From Epiperipatus broadwayi (taxonomy: Eukaryota; Onychophora; Udeonychophora; Euonychophora; Peripatidae): a DNA stretch of 64,000 nucleotides. Below, piece by piece: positions 22,467-34,110 of this stretch. Position 1 is the first letter of the stretch; every line of letters begins with the position of its first letter. The notes under the pieces were generated by a model. The model made no database searches. It saw only the letters and a list, made by a program, of their open reading frames with translations, and was not told the origin of the DNA. The DNA lies in NCBI GenBank assembly GCA_028023455.1, contig JAQFVV010006653.1, positions 1 through 64,000 of the forward strand, given 5' to 3'. A program made the translations under genes and the position numbers.

Positions 22467-24435
22467 TCAACCATTATCAATCCACTGCAGGATGAAGGTC
22501 TCTCCAAGTTTAATACATCTTCTCCGATCTTTAGCTTCTCTTCTCCACAACACCCCTGCACATTTTCTTATTTCATCCATCCATCTCACATGTGGTCTCT
22601 TTCTGGGTCTTTTACAATCTCTTGGAATCCAGTTTAAAATTTCAATTGTCCATCTATTATCATCTCTTCTATCAATATGTCCAGCCCAACTCCATTTCAA
22701 TCTTTTAATTTTTTCAATAAGGTCAGTAACACCTGTTTGTTGTCTTACCCATACATTGCGTTTTCGATCTCTTCTTGTTACTCCCAACATACATCTCTCC
22801 ATACTCCTTTGAGTGGTCTGAAGTCTCTGTATTGCTCTTCTATTAAGTGTCCAAGTCTCAGATCCATAAGTAAGAACTGGTAAAACACATTTGTTAAAAA
22901 CCATCCTTTTCAAACACATAGGCATATTTCCTTTTAGTATCAAGTTATTTCTACCAAAAGCACTCCAACCAAGTTTAATTCTATGATTAATTTCCTTCAT
23001 TATGTTTCCATCTGTATTAATAATCTGACCAAGATATTTATAACTGTTAACTTTTTCTAATTCTTCATAATCAATCTTTATTTTCATATTTTGATTAAAC
23101 ATTACTTTAGTCTTTTTAAAATTTATCTTTATTCCTACTTTTCTACTTTCATCTGCTAACTCCTGCAACATTTCCTGCAGCTCTGAAGCATTATTTGCAA
23201 AAACAACTACATCATCTGCGAAATCTAAATGACTTAAATACTCTCCATTTACTTTCACTCCTTTAGTTTCCCATTTTAATCCACAAAATACTTCTTGCAG
23301 CACTGCTGTAAAGAGTTTTGGAGATATGGAGTCACCTTGTCTTACACCTTTCTCAATGTTGATTTTTCCAGTATCATTATGTAATCTAATTGTTGCTGTT
23401 GCATTTTTATAAATATTCTTTAAAATATGACAATATCCTGGATCTATACCTTGATGATCCAATGCTTTAATCACTGAAGAAATGTGTATAGAATCGAATG
23501 CCTTTTCATAATCTACAAATCCAAAACATAATGACAACTCATATTCGTTTGTCCTTTCTATGACTTCTCTCAATACCTGGATATGATCTATTGTACTAAA
23601 ACCACTTTTAAATCCAGCTTGTTCTCTTGGTTGGTGGAAATCCAAAGTTCTCTGTAGACGAGTTGTAATTATCTTGTTAAAAATTTTATAAAAAACTGAT
23701 AAAAGACTGATAGGTCTGTAATTTCTAATATCTTCTTTATCACCTTTTTTAAATATTAATATTATTACTGCATTCTTCCAATCTTCCGTTACATCTTTAT
23801 CATTTAGACATTTGGTATATAGCTTTGCTAAAATTGTTTCTATTTCTTCACCTGCTTCTTTTAATATATCAATTATAATTCCATCATTTACTGGAGCCTT
23901 TCCTTTCTTCCTACACTTTATTGCATGTCTCATTTCTTCATTTAAAATTCTGGGCAATTCGGAAGATGTAATAGATATAGGAGGTACTTGTTCTTTATTA
24001 CTATATAATTCTTGATAAAAATCTTCTACCAATTTCATGATGTCATCTCTCTTTTTAGTAATAATTCCATCTTTTTTTCTTATTGCAGATATAAATTTCC
24101 TACCAATACCAAAATGTTGTTTAACATTTTTCAGACTTTTATTTTCTTCTACAGCTTTCCTTGCTATTTCACAGTTATACTTTTTTATATCATTTTCAAC
24201 TCTTTTCTGTACCATTTTACAAAATTTGAGATATTCAATTCTTTTTTAATACCTCATTTTTGTATATCTTCATATTCCTTCTTTTCTTCATAAATTCTCT
24301 AGTCTCAGTAGAAATTTTATTAGTCAATTGCTGCTTTTTTCTACCAGCTATGTTTGTTGCAGTTTTTAAAAGTGTATCAGTTATTTTCATATTAATTTCA
24401 TTCAAATCTGTATCATGTTCAAAATCTCCTAACAC
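22467..24435 (-). pseudogene. RTE LINE, reverse transcriptase domain
   Basis: The main RT segment (24215 to 22467, 582 codons) contains NYRPISLLSVFYKIFNKII, FGFVDYEKAFDSI, GVRQGDSISPKLF, LDFADDVVVFAN (catalytic FADD) and YKYLGQIIN. The RTE-type C terminus is GHIDRRDDNRWT and KRPHVRWMDEIRKCAG, with LGETFILQWIDNG at the end. The fingers motif GKAPVNDGI deviates from the usual GKAPGPDGI. The preceding piece (24435-24235) is in the endonuclease frame; an A-run near 24240-24250 accounts for the frame shift into the RT. Two small lesions therefore separate this copy from an intact ORF of roughly 940 codons. Confidence 0.87.
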
Positions 24436-24516
24436 TTGAAACCTATTTGTAAGTTCTAATTTAAATTCATTAGAATGTTTCTGAAGATTAGGAATATCAA
24501 CTATAAATATTGTTTT

Positions 24517-25290
24517 TCATAATAATTTTTGTCTCTCTAGTTTTACATTAACATGTAACTTACACCTTACTAATCGATGATCACTTCCTGTGTTAAATTT
24601 ATTAAGAACATTACAATCTTGAAATATGTATTTTCTGTTAGTCAAAATATAATCCAATTCTGCTGTACCTTCATTTGGATGCTTCCATGTCCATTTCCTT
24701 TTAACATTTTTCTCAAAAAATGAATTCATAATATAAAGTTTTTCTTTTTCTGCAAACTCCACAAGTCTATGTCCTCTCTCATTTCTATTACCATAACCAA
24801 AATTACCTACAGCAATTTCATCTTTCATTTGTCTACCAATTCTAGCATTAAAGTCTCCCATAACAATTTTAAAATGTTGTTTACCCTGATCAAAAGCCTT
24901 TTGTACATCCATATAAAAATCTTCTACTACTTCATCACTATAAGAACTTGTTGGGGCATAAACCTGAATTATCTGCATTTGGTATCTGCTATTAAGTTGT
25001 ATAACTAATCTTGCCACTCTGTCCGATACACCATCAATCTCCACAATATTGTTTTTCCACTTTTTATTTATAATGAATCCTACTCCACTTCTATTTCCAA
25101 TATGTGTGCCTTTATAATAGAGTATATGTCCACTTTTTAAATCAATTGTTTCTTCTCCTTTTCTTCTAACTTCACAGAGTCCAATAATGTCCCATTTAAT
25201 ATAAGACAGTTTTTCCTCTAATTCTTGCAATCTTCCTTCACTTGAAAGTGATCTGCAGTTGTAAGTACCTAAATAAAAATTTGTCATCAA
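24517..25290 (-). pseudogene. RTE LINE, AP-like endonuclease domain
   Basis: 257 codons from an ATG at 25290. The domain shows the expected catalytic blocks of apurinic-like LINE endonucleases: GTYNCRSL (Asn about residue 11), GLCEVRRKG (Glu about 40), MGDFNARIG (Asp/Asn about 145) and GSDHRLV (Asp/His about 240), so the fold looks intact. The frame ends in a TGA at 24517-24519, but it continues open in the same frame to 24235 (DIPNLQKH to YKNEVLKKN), indicating a single in-frame stop splitting an original longer ORF. Confidence 0.85.
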
Positions 25291-26052
25291 ATGGCAGCCT
25301 GGGTCCGCAATCAGGGGATTCTTAGCACCCTCCGCCTTCGGCCACCAACCGCTGCCTTGGTTGGTGACTTTACAGCCTCCTGGGAATAAGGGTCATGCTT
25401 TATTTTTGTCTGTCATAATTGTATATATGTATTGGAAAAATATTTATCATTTACACAAACATTCATTCTGCCTTATCAGGCACTGAGAAGAAAGACCATG
25501 GTGTTTCTTGATCTTAAACTCAGAGGTAAAAAGCCAATAAACTCACCACGCTGGCTAATGCATGTTGGTGAGCAGCCCATCCATGTTCGTATACTATATG
25601 AATAATCACATAGTAATAACAGCTGCAGTGACAAGAACGTATGGAGTGGACATTAAGAATTTGCCCTGCTCGATTCCTTTAAGGCCTCCAAGAGGAATCA
25701 AAGGGTCTCCTTTCAGTTAATAGCAAACTCCTTTCTACTAACTTTTAAATTTTTTAAAAGAGAAACAAAATATATTCAGTTCTTAATGTATGATTTAATA
25801 GATGGGATTGTAGGTTTTATTAAATCAGATAGAAATTTAGCTAAATTGTGAGTAGGCGATTCTATTGCACTTACTATTGGATGAAGAGGTTATCTACTTT
25901 TATTTTAGGAAGCCCATAGAATTTTGGACAGACACTAGATTTTTCATGAGGAATAATTTTAATTTTTTTGTTTTTTTCAATTGATTTATTAATAATTCTA
26001 ATTAAGTTGTATGATCTCTTTTAGATTTTATATAAATTTTATCATTTAATAA

Positions 26053-27769
26053 AACTAGGAGGTAAAAGCCTGAAATCCAGGCAAAGCCGCTTGGAGCATT
26101 GATGCTAGACAAAATCAATGAAATATAACGTTACCGGGCTGCCGCTACTTTTTCTTTTTTTATACAACAAAGTTTTTTTTTCTAATATTGATTAAACAAA
26201 TAATTTTTATTTCATTTAGAGCATGATTTCTTTATTATTAAACAAATTTTGATATTCATTTTTGTTACTTTTTGTGGGTTTTTTGTTGGAACCTGATATT
26301 TTTTCAAAAAATTTTGCTAATTGTATTTTTTTTTTTTTTTTTTTATCATTTTAAAACTTCAGACCGTTTCACGACATCAAAAAAATTTGTTTGAATCCCA
26401 CCACCGAAAAAATAGAATACAATTATTTGCGACTTGTTTAGAACTTAATTCTACCTTTCTTTTTTTTTTATTTTTTTGTCTTGACTAAATAGTTTTTCTT
26501 ATTATTATTAATTTTACTTTTTTTTTAAATACAACTTGTTTTCACTTTGATTTAGATTATGTTTGAATTAGCCTTTTTTTTTGGCTACTACAAGAAACAG
26601 CTTTTTGAGCGGGGGAGGAGGGGGGGAATTTGTACTGTTATTATTAACAAAAAGGCCAACAAAAATAGTCAATTATTTTAACAGTGCTGAAAAAAGAGAA
26701 TCAACTTTGGGACTTGTTTCTAATTTTGATTTCTTTCTGGTTGACGTAATTGTTTTTCTTAATATTAAATCCAAATTTACTTTTGTGTTTTTGTCAATTA
26801 AAAAACTGTTTTCAAACACCCACCCCCACACACTCGGAAAAAGAATTGTAAACCAAAAAGTCAAGAATTTAACCTTTTTTCTTTTTTTTAAACAACTTTT
26901 TGTTACTTTTTACTTTGATTTCTATTTCGTTCGAATTACCTTTTTTTTTTTTTTTTTTAGCCTTCTACAATAAACTGCTTTTGGGGGTAGGGGTGGGTAT
27001 TTCGTAATTTGTTATTCTTAACAAAAAGTCAACGAAAGTCGTCATTTATTTTAACCCCGCTGCAAAAAATTCAATCCAAATACTTGTCAATTTCTAATGA
27101 AATAACAAACAACAAAAAAGGACACAAACTTTGGACTTTTTAAAATTATTTATTCGATTTTATTGCTGTAATAAAAAGCGGACATTACGTTTGCCTGACA
27201 AAAAAACACACACACACAATCTCACACACTTTTTGTACTTGGCAATTTATCTGAAGAAAAGTTTCAAAATTGCAAGTTCATCTCAGACCTTTTAGTGGTC
27301 TCGAATATTTTCCCCACCATGCTGAAATGTGACTTAGCACGTGAGCTTTGTCGAAGCCTGTTCAAACCCTTTGCCAATTTTTTACATATTAACCTTTTTT
27401 TCGGGAAGGGTGGGGACCATATGACAATTATTAATAATTAACAACATTTTTTTAAATTGAAATGAGATTACTCTATTATGGAGATTTGAAAAAGTCGTCC
27501 TGCCTTGAAATTTAAACACCCTCAAGCGATACGGTAATCAGCTATGAATAGAACGAATACGCGTAAATAGCTTTGAAGCACAAAACAGGCCATAATATTT
27601 TTGTGCAATGTCATGTAAAGTGGCCTAGCTCAATGGGTTAATACAATATGTAAATGTTGTATTAGCGTGTAAGGCCGCGTGGCTGCCGAAACAGCATTTT
27701 TATGTGTTTTGACACGTAAACAATGCCCCAAGAAGCCGTGCCCGGATTTCAGGCTTTTACCAACTAGGA
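26053..27769. mobile_element. Merlin-like non-autonomous TIR element
   Basis: An exact 8-bp duplication, AACTAGGA, at 26053-26060 and 27762-27769 flanks 1,701 bp. The ends are inverted: GGTAAAAGCCTGAAATCC at left and its complement at right, with similarity continuing about 45 bp. Terminal GG and an 8-bp duplication fit the Merlin superfamily. The interior is T-rich with poly-T tracts and an imperfect repeat of about 370 bp (about 26560-26720 versus 26930-27090, each with a G-rich run). No transposase is recognisable. It sits inside the older PLE. Confidence 0.75.
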
Positions 27770-27976
27770 TTTTATTATTATATGTGTCAAGATCTATGAC
27801 TATCATAGCATTATATTCCAACAATTAAAAATACTAAGTTAGCATTCATAATAAATCTAACATCATTCAGACTTTTATTATTCAAAAAGCTGCTCTTTAA
27901 AAACAAAAACCAATTTAGTTATTTTCCTTTTAAAATAAAGTTATTTTCTCCATAAACTATGTTTTATTAACATCAG

Positions 27977-28882
27977 CTATTTTGTCAATTTTTTTATTAA
28001 TAAACAATATTCTGCTTTCAGTTCTTGAAGAGTCTCATTCACCAGGCATGGTAACCAAATCAGATTTTGTAAAATAATAAATTTGTAGACTATTTTTGAA
28101 TCATAATATATACAGTTTATATGTAAAAACCACAATTGTATTTTTGGTTTCAGATTACACTTCATTTTACTATTGAAAATGCACGATTTTGAAGTTATCA
28201 AATGAAAATAATCATGTAATATTTCCTTTTATGTTTTTTTACTTTAATAACTAAGAAAAAAAGAAATTCACATGCTAAATTATTTTTGTGATTCAATTTA
28301 CCTTAATCAGAACGCATGAATAGTATAAATCTCATAAAGAAAATATTAAATAACAATTTAAAATGTCAAATTATTGATCCATATTTATTCTAATGTATAT
28401 TTTCATTTTATTTTTAATATAAAAATGTAAATTCAAAAAAAAAGAATTTAATTTTAACTTTAAAAAATAAATTTAAAACTAAGTAGCTTAAATAATTGAA
28501 TTAAATACTGGCATTTCTCATATTTGACTGAAAGATGATAAGATTTCTGATTTAATTTTGTTTTAAAAAATTACTTTGATTAAAATATTAACAGCAGTAG
28601 GAGTTGTTAAAAGAAAATAAGTTTCTAATGATGTATTAGTGATTTAGATTTTATTAGTTACAGTAATTTTGTTTTATTATAACAGATGTTTAAATATAAT
28701 ATTCAAATTTTTTGTTGTTTTACAATGGTTCTCTGGCAAAATGCTCATTGCAGGGCTCTTAGAAATGACATTTCTTTTTAGTTGTATATGTGTATATATC
28801 TGATATATATACATATGTGTGTGCATGTGATTGTGCCTCTAAAGTTTACATTCTTTCTATTTGTGATTCCCTTTACAATGGA
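27977..28882. other. Possible PLE 5' flank, otherwise nothing
   Basis: A short minus-strand frame (28201-27977) lies just upstream of the PLE N-terminal piece and could be its 5' part, but no motif proves this. The rest is AT-rich with a TATATATATACATATGTGTG-like repeat near 28790-28830. Confidence 0.3.
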
Positions 28883-29355
28883 TTTTATTGTATCTTTATT
28901 TATATGAATTTGAAAAGAATGGGGAAGTATGGAGATTGTTTAATATATCTATAAAGATATTATACATAGAAAAGAGAAAAGTGAATAACTCCATGTGTGT
29001 GTATGTTTAAAATTAAAAAAACGATATATTAATCTTTAACTGAGGTTTAAAGTTTATATCTGTGCTAGAGATAATCTCTAGTTTAAAAAAACGATTAGTA
29101 ATAATCGTTATTGTATTTATCTGAAGTGGATAGTGTTAAAGTTGAGAGTGGAGTGAGTTTGACAATGTAACAATTTACTATAGATAAATACTATTTATAA
29201 AATAGATATATATGGGAGATAGTGACCTGGGCCAACTGATGAGTGCTGGTTCAGCACGAAATGCATCTTGGAGGTCATTTGTCTTTTATTGTATCTTTAT
29301 TTATATGAATTTGAAAAGAATGGAGAAGTATGGAGTTTAATATATCTAAATTTTT
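28883..29355 (+). mobile_element. Ribozyme element D1, partial dimer of a 401-bp unit
   Basis: The block starting TTTTATTGTATCTTTATTTA at 28883 recurs at 29284, exactly 401 bases on, and about 70 bases of the second copy are present. A near-canonical HHR lies at 29224-29276 near the end of the first unit. No protein is encoded. The 29000-29190 part recurs diverged at 32300-32510. A partial tandem dimer with one HHR fits a retrozyme-like or PLE terminal-repeat unit; a long flanking duplication is the alternative. Confidence 0.72.
29224..29276 (+). ncRNA. Hammerhead ribozyme, family D (best copy)
   Basis: Stem I has two helices: GACCT/AGGTC outside and CCAA/TTGG inside, separated by GGG on one strand. 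Core CTGATGA; stem II GTGCT-GGTTC-AGCAC (five perfect pairs); GAAA; stem III palindrome ATGCAT; cleavage after ATC. Every consensus position is satisfied. The internal loop in stem I and loop II are where type I HHRs make tertiary contacts. Confidence 0.9.
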
Positions 29356-29620
29356 AAATGGCCATTTGAAAGATATTCATAGAATTTTTGCATAGCAAAT
29401 TCAATTACCCAAGCTGCAATAGACTAAGCATACAGTTTTTTTTTTTGGGGGGGAGGTGTATTAAAGACTGCTTCAAGTATAAATATTTTAAATAAAATAA
29501 AACTGATTTGATTTTTTTTTATTATTTGAGAGCCATATTTAAAATGAGAACTAGATGAATTGATAGAAGTCTTCACTAATGGTTTAAAGTTTCTGTTCAT
29601 AAAAAAATATTATTATTCAG

Positions 29621-30034
29621 AGGTAAAACTCTCCATATAGTAGTGCCACTCAGAATAAGCCAGTAATCAATGGATGCATGAAGATGTGTGCATAAAATCC
29701 CTAATGAGCTTGAATTGAAAACATTATTGTGTTTTCATTTTGGACTCATTGAGGTAAAAGGTGGGTGCTGGAGGGTTGCATTGGATCCTAAGATTTAGGT
29801 GCAGTGCTTTCAGATCCAAGGTTCCTCACTGATGAAAGCCACAAGCTAGAAACTAGTCTGGGGATATTGGATGAGTAGATACTAGATAGGGATATGCATA
29901 TGCACAAATCTTTCTGCATCCATTGATTACTCTGACCTGTACTGAGTGGCACTACTATATGGAGAGTTTTGCCTCTGTGTAAACAGCTTGTGTACGCATA
30001 GAGAATGGTGATCATGTGATGTTTAGTGGTTAAA
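29621..30034 (+). mobile_element. Ribozyme element A4, inverted layout
   Basis: Begins antisense (AGGTAAAACTCTCCATATAG through AAAATCCCTAATGA, about 29621-29707), then switches to sense family A sequence through an HHR to the end GATCATGTGATGTTTAGTGG. The left arm ends at the TTTTGCCT-type site and the right arm at the CATGTGATG site. Flanks share only TTATTATT, so a target duplication is unproven. More diverged than A2 and A3, so older. Confidence 0.8.
29823..29864 (+). ncRNA. Hammerhead ribozyme, element A4
   Basis: TCCTCA, CTGATGA, AAGC-CACAA-GCTA, GAAA, CTAGTC, TGGGGA. Relative to A2, the second stem II pair has changed from G-C to A-T on both sides, a compensatory double change, while the outermost pair became A/A. 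Core, palindromic stem III (ACTAGT) and triplet GTC are intact. Confidence 0.83.
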
Positions 30035-31189
30035 TCTTATTATTAATATATTCATAAACTTAAATGTGATTATTGTATTGTAAAAATGAATCGTTTATCT
30101 AGTTGTGTAGTAAAAAATTGCATAAATCAAACAATTAATCAACATTGTTTTCACAAAATTGATGCTTTTGACGTAGCTATAGAAATCTCTGTTACAGTGA
30201 GGAAGAAGAAGATATTTTGCTTGACACTTGATGTTTTTTTTTTTAATTGTACACCATAAGTAAGAAAAGTTAGACACTCATTTACTGATCAACTTTGATT
30301 GATTAAATAGATTGATTATGAATTGTTTATCTAAAAAAAAAAAATTACGTTTATTTAAAATGTGAAAAATTTCTGAATTTTATCTAGCCTACTTCAAACT
30401 CAGATCATTGACATTACAGGAAAACATGCTCCTCACTATACCATAAAATTTTTAGTAATATATATAAATTAATTCAAACTTATCTTCAATTATATATTAC
30501 CTGATGATGTATGTAAAAAATGGAATGAGAAATATGTCCTAAACAGCAGTGTGATAAGAGAGCTTTTTAATTTTTTTTTCTTTCTATTAAAATTCACTAA
30601 GGAAGTCTGTAATAAAACCAATAATTACTTTAATAATAAATATTACATTTGTTGGTCAAAATTAAGGCTTGGTAAAATTTAAATATTAATTATAACAATG
30701 TATATTGAATGTTTTTTTTTTGTTTTGTTTTGAGCAAATGTTTTTAACTAAAATAATGAAAAAAACTTTAAATTTGCATTGTTAAACTAAAATCTACATT
30801 AATTATAGCAATAATCTTTAACAAAATGCAATAAATCATCGTGTTATAAACGGAAAACATATGCCAGATATAAAAAAATACATTGGTTACAAGAGTTATG
30901 CTTTGTACTGTGTTTACTACTGATATATATATTCTACTGACATTACATAAGAATAATTGCACATCCATTTACGCTTATTTTGAATAGCTAATGTCCTGGT
31001 TGATAGTGCTGAAGCATCAATAATCATGGAATACTTTGTAAAAAACAATATGTTTAAGTAGTAGTTCAGCATTGTTCAGAAAGTTAAAAAGAGTTTGAAA
31101 TATAATGAAGCATGTGATGTGATACACTGTGACTTCTTAAACGGAGTCAGGAATCTCTCAACAACTATGCCCAGAGAAACCTGTTAGCC

Positions 31190-31570
31190 ATATTACCTTC
31201 CCTTTCCATTCCCCACCCTAAGTTTTCCCATAATATGCTCCATCCCATTCCCACAACATAATGGCCTTTATATCTGAATCCCCCTTATCTTTTCACAAAC
31301 CCAGCATAAAAACCAATAACCCACTTTCTCTATAATCACTTTGTTAATATTTATTCTTCCATAATTTTATTATTTGTACCCTTTCTGCTTTCAAGCATTC
31401 ACTTTCAATTAACAAATGTCTAATATTTTCTATGCCTTCCCTACACAATTTGCAGACTAAATCACCCATATTTTTCCATTTACAAGAGCAATTCTCTATT
31501 GTAGTGCCATCTATTGTAAGCTTGAATAATCAGCAATACCAGATTCCTTGTTGCATTTTAAATAAAGTAG
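31190..31570 (-). pseudogene. LINE RT C-terminal zinc-knuckle remnant
   Basis: Minus-strand frame: FKLTIDGTTIENCSCKW, then CKLCREGIENIRHLL and SECLKAERVQIIKLW. The CxxC...H spacing with a following cysteine resembles the putative zinc-binding tail of many non-LTR reverse transcriptases. No catalytic RT block is attached and stops interrupt it downstream. A short decayed LINE 3' fragment. Confidence 0.45.
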
Positions 31571-32299
31571 AACTTTTTTGATTAATAATTATTTTTATTT
31601 GTTGTTCTGGAGGTATGTTTTATAATTAATTTTTATAATTTATTAATGAGAAACTTTGATAAATATTAATGAACAGTAAATATTTTAATAATTATAAATC
31701 TCTTTATGTGACTTTTAGACAATTCTGTCTAAATCAAATAATTTATTGCTGATAATGATTATTGTCGTGAAGATTGATTACTAACAAAAAACATTAACTC
31801 TAAATTTGACACTTAAGTGATTCACTAAAAATATGAAAGAAATAGGAAAACTATGAAAATTTAGCATTGTCTTGCAATCCAGAATAATTAACTGGTTTAG
31901 TATAATTATTAAGCAGATTTGATAATTTAATTTTAATAAATTGCAATGTTTAAATCTGTCGCATATTCTTATTTTAATGTAGTAATAGATTAGCAGATTC
32001 TAAAGTTCAAAGTTCATGGATCACAAGTCCAACTTTATCACTTCTTATGAATGCCCTATCAGTAAACTGTTTGGTGTTTATTTACTGTGTATCAGTTCTC
32101 TCAAAGCAAATTAAATTAGTAGAAGACTATGAAGTATTAACAAAAAAGATATTATTAAAAAATTTTCATTTATTAAAACCTGGAGTAGCAATTACTTTTA
32201 TAGATTTTCTTAATAACCTCAACACCACCATACTTTCTTGAAATACATTCAAAGATGTGTGGCAGTGTGGAGTTTATTTTAAAAAAATGTAATTATTAC

Positions 32300-32510
32300 T
32301 ATACATTGAAAAATAAAGTTAATACCCTATGTGTGTGTTTAATTAAAAGAAACATATATTAATCTTTAACTGAGATTTAAAGTTTATATTAATGCTAGAG
32401 ATAATCTCTAGTTTAATAAATAATTAGTGATAATCATTGCTATATTTCTCTATAGTGGATCATATCAAAGTTGTAGGTGGGCTAAGTTTGACACTTATAA
32501 ATAAAAAAGT
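32300..32510 (+). mobile_element. Ribozyme family D fragment, HHR missing
   Basis: Matches the 28972-29190 part of element D1 (for example AATCTTTAACTGAGATTTAAAG and GCTAGAGATAATCTCTAG with scattered differences) and ends just before the ribozyme region. A truncated copy. Confidence 0.6.
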
Positions 32511-32615
32511 AACAATAGTTTTAGTGTTTTAAATTATTATAACCAAATATTACATGTTACTACTATTTTATTTAGTGTATGTTACCAGTACGTCAACATT
32601 CAACATTAACAGTTC

Positions 32616-33260
32616 TTAATCAGTCAATTGCCAAATCTTCCAGGTAATAATATAGAGCACAGAGTCCAACAGAGGCCTGGTTAAATTGGACATTCTTTGT
32701 AATATGAACCACGGTTTGTGGTTTTCCACACTTAACAGTTTGTAGAGTCTACAAATCCTTACTTGTGTAACATATATACCCTGGCCAGTTCTGATACCGT
32801 TAATTATTAATGTTGCAGTTGTTCCAGTCATGGGTTCACATGCTATTGATATCCAATGTGGATGATTACTTAGAATTACCAGTAAGCCAGAAAGGCTGCA
32901 TTGCCTTTAATTTGGTTTTGGAAATTGATCAGAATGATATTGATGGGAAAATTTGATAGCCCAATAAAGTCTTCGCATTGATTTATGGTTGCAAGCTGCA
33001 TCTGAAGTTAGCTGGAGAGATATTTGAGAGTACAGGTAGTCATTTTATGGGTGTTGATTTAAGAGTGCAGAAATTATATACCAGGTTTTATTGATCTGAG
33101 TATCCACAAGATTAGTTCATTTCTGCATCACATTGGAAAGCAATATTCAGCCACAGAGTAAACAAGTGCTAATCCAGAATTTCTAAGGAAGTCAACATTA
33201 AAATGAACCCCATGTAGTGACTGAAAGCTTGTAGATTTCTTATTTATGTCTGAGAGATAG
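32616..33260 (-). pseudogene. Non-LTR RT 3' fragment (jockey/CR1-like)
   Basis: Minus-strand frames from about 33260 leftward read GVHFNVDFLRNSGLALVYS, AEYCFPM, then after a shift LVDTQINKTWYIIS and SDAACNHKSMRRLYWAIKF. A last open piece follows (IINGIRTGQGIYVTQVRICR at 32831-32616). The block with ALALVYS-AEYC-P-W, LVD-N and IRTG is typical of the RNase-H-lacking C terminus of jockey/CR1-type LINEs. Several frameshifts and stops. Inactive remnant. Confidence 0.55.
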
Positions 33261-33677
33261 AGTTTAAAGAAAAGAGTTTCCCTGAGTAATCTGGTTGTAA
33301 TTGATTTGTAACTTTATAGAAATTTATATTAAGTTTTTTTTACTAGATTGTTATTAAGATGGAAACAAGTGAAAATGAATTTCTCTGGATTAGGCTTAAA
33401 GTACCAAAAATTGAAATAATCCTCAAGTACTTTAAATCAAAATTTAGGTTTCTTTCAATTTCATTTTTAAATGTCTTTATATATATATGTAAAAAAATAG
33501 GTCGCTGATCAAGTCATTTATATATTGTAAAGTAAGTTTTTAAAAAAATCATAGAGTTAAAACTAAAATAATGTTTTTTATTAAATATTCAGTTAAAGTG
33601 GCTGCTTTTGATACCGAAGATATGAGTTGTAATTTTTATAAATATAAGTATCAAAATATTATTAAAATTATTATTAA

Positions 33678-34110
33678 TGACTGAGATACAGGCTTATTAT
33701 ATACCTATATCAACATATGTAATATATAGGGTAAATGAGCGCAGACTTTCATGTATGGTCAACATGGGTGTGACGAGAATATCGGCCTCAGGGTGGCCTT
33801 TGAGCGTTCCATCATCAGATTTTCAATTGGATGGACGGTTGAAGAGTTGGAAGGTGGAGTGGAGTGAAGACTGTTCATTAAAGTATGAAGACTGGCTATT
33901 TTAATATATATCTGAGCACTTATTGCATATATGTGAGGAGATGATAATCTGGACCAACTGATAAGTGCTGGTTTAGCACGAAATACATATATTGTGATTA
34001 TTTATTATTTCGTCATGTGTGTGATCAAGTGTGTCAGCAGTATGAGATAGAGTGGAGAGTTGTGGGTCAAATGAAAGTGTGTGCTCATTTACCTATATAT
34101 TAAAATAATT
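33678..34110 (+). mobile_element. Ribozyme element D2, inverted 5' piece
   Basis: The first about 85 bases (CTGAGATACAGGCTTATTAT through GTAAATGAGCGCAGACTTTC) are antisense to the 3' end of the related element at 60.8-61.1 kb. From about 33770 it runs in sense (ATCGGCCTCAGGGTGGCCTT) through a decayed HHR to GTGTGCTCATTTACC. This is the same head-to-head arrangement as the family A elements. Confidence 0.75.
33946..34000 (+). ncRNA. Decayed hammerhead, element D2
   Basis: CCAA, CTGATAA, GTGCT-GGTTT-AGCAC, GAAA, ATACATATA, TTG. Stem II is perfect, but the essential core G is A (CTGATAA instead of CTGATGA) and the closing stem I strand is shortened, so it is probably inactive. Confidence 0.7.

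Larger units (their letters stand above)
22446..25720 (-). mobile_element. RTE-type LINE inserted in the PLE
   Basis: A nearly full-length non-LTR retrotransposon on the minus strand. It has a 5' region (about 25300-25720, GC-richer, with GGAGGCTGTAAAGTCACC-type sequence on the minus strand), an AP-type endonuclease, an RT and a short 3' end that terminates in a TGA-repeat tail (TCATCATCATCATCATC at about 22452-22468 on the plus strand). RTE-clade elements characteristically lack a separate ORF1 and end in a short simple repeat. The exact 5' end and a target duplication were not resolved. Confidence 0.85.
21086..27836 (-). mobile_element. Penelope-like element broken by three insertions
   Basis: Minus-strand PLE pieces occur in the correct order from right to left. 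N-terminal segment at about 27770-27836 (AMIVIDLDTYNNKIL). RT fingers at about 25740-26052 (NDKIYIKSKRDHTT, then a CPKFYGLPKIK block). RT palm at about 21880-22448 (FDIVSLFTNIPIDEAL, then GTSIGSPISGVIVDLF). GIY-YIG tail at 21086-21632. The gaps are filled by a 1.7-kb Merlin-like element, an RTE LINE and a family A ribozyme element, each explaining why the PLE frame is interrupted. The PLE is therefore the oldest layer here and inactive. Confidence 0.75.

Noticed and set aside
22492-24293. Plus-strand frames opposite the LINE RT
   Set aside because: Shadows of the minus-strand RT coding sequence.
26581-26973. 130-codon frame rich in F and L
   Set aside because: Runs through poly-T tracts of the Merlin-like element; composition explains its openness.
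28790-28830. CRISPR-like or regulatory repeat
   Set aside because: Simple TA/TG microsatellite; the genome is eukaryotic and no spacer structure exists.
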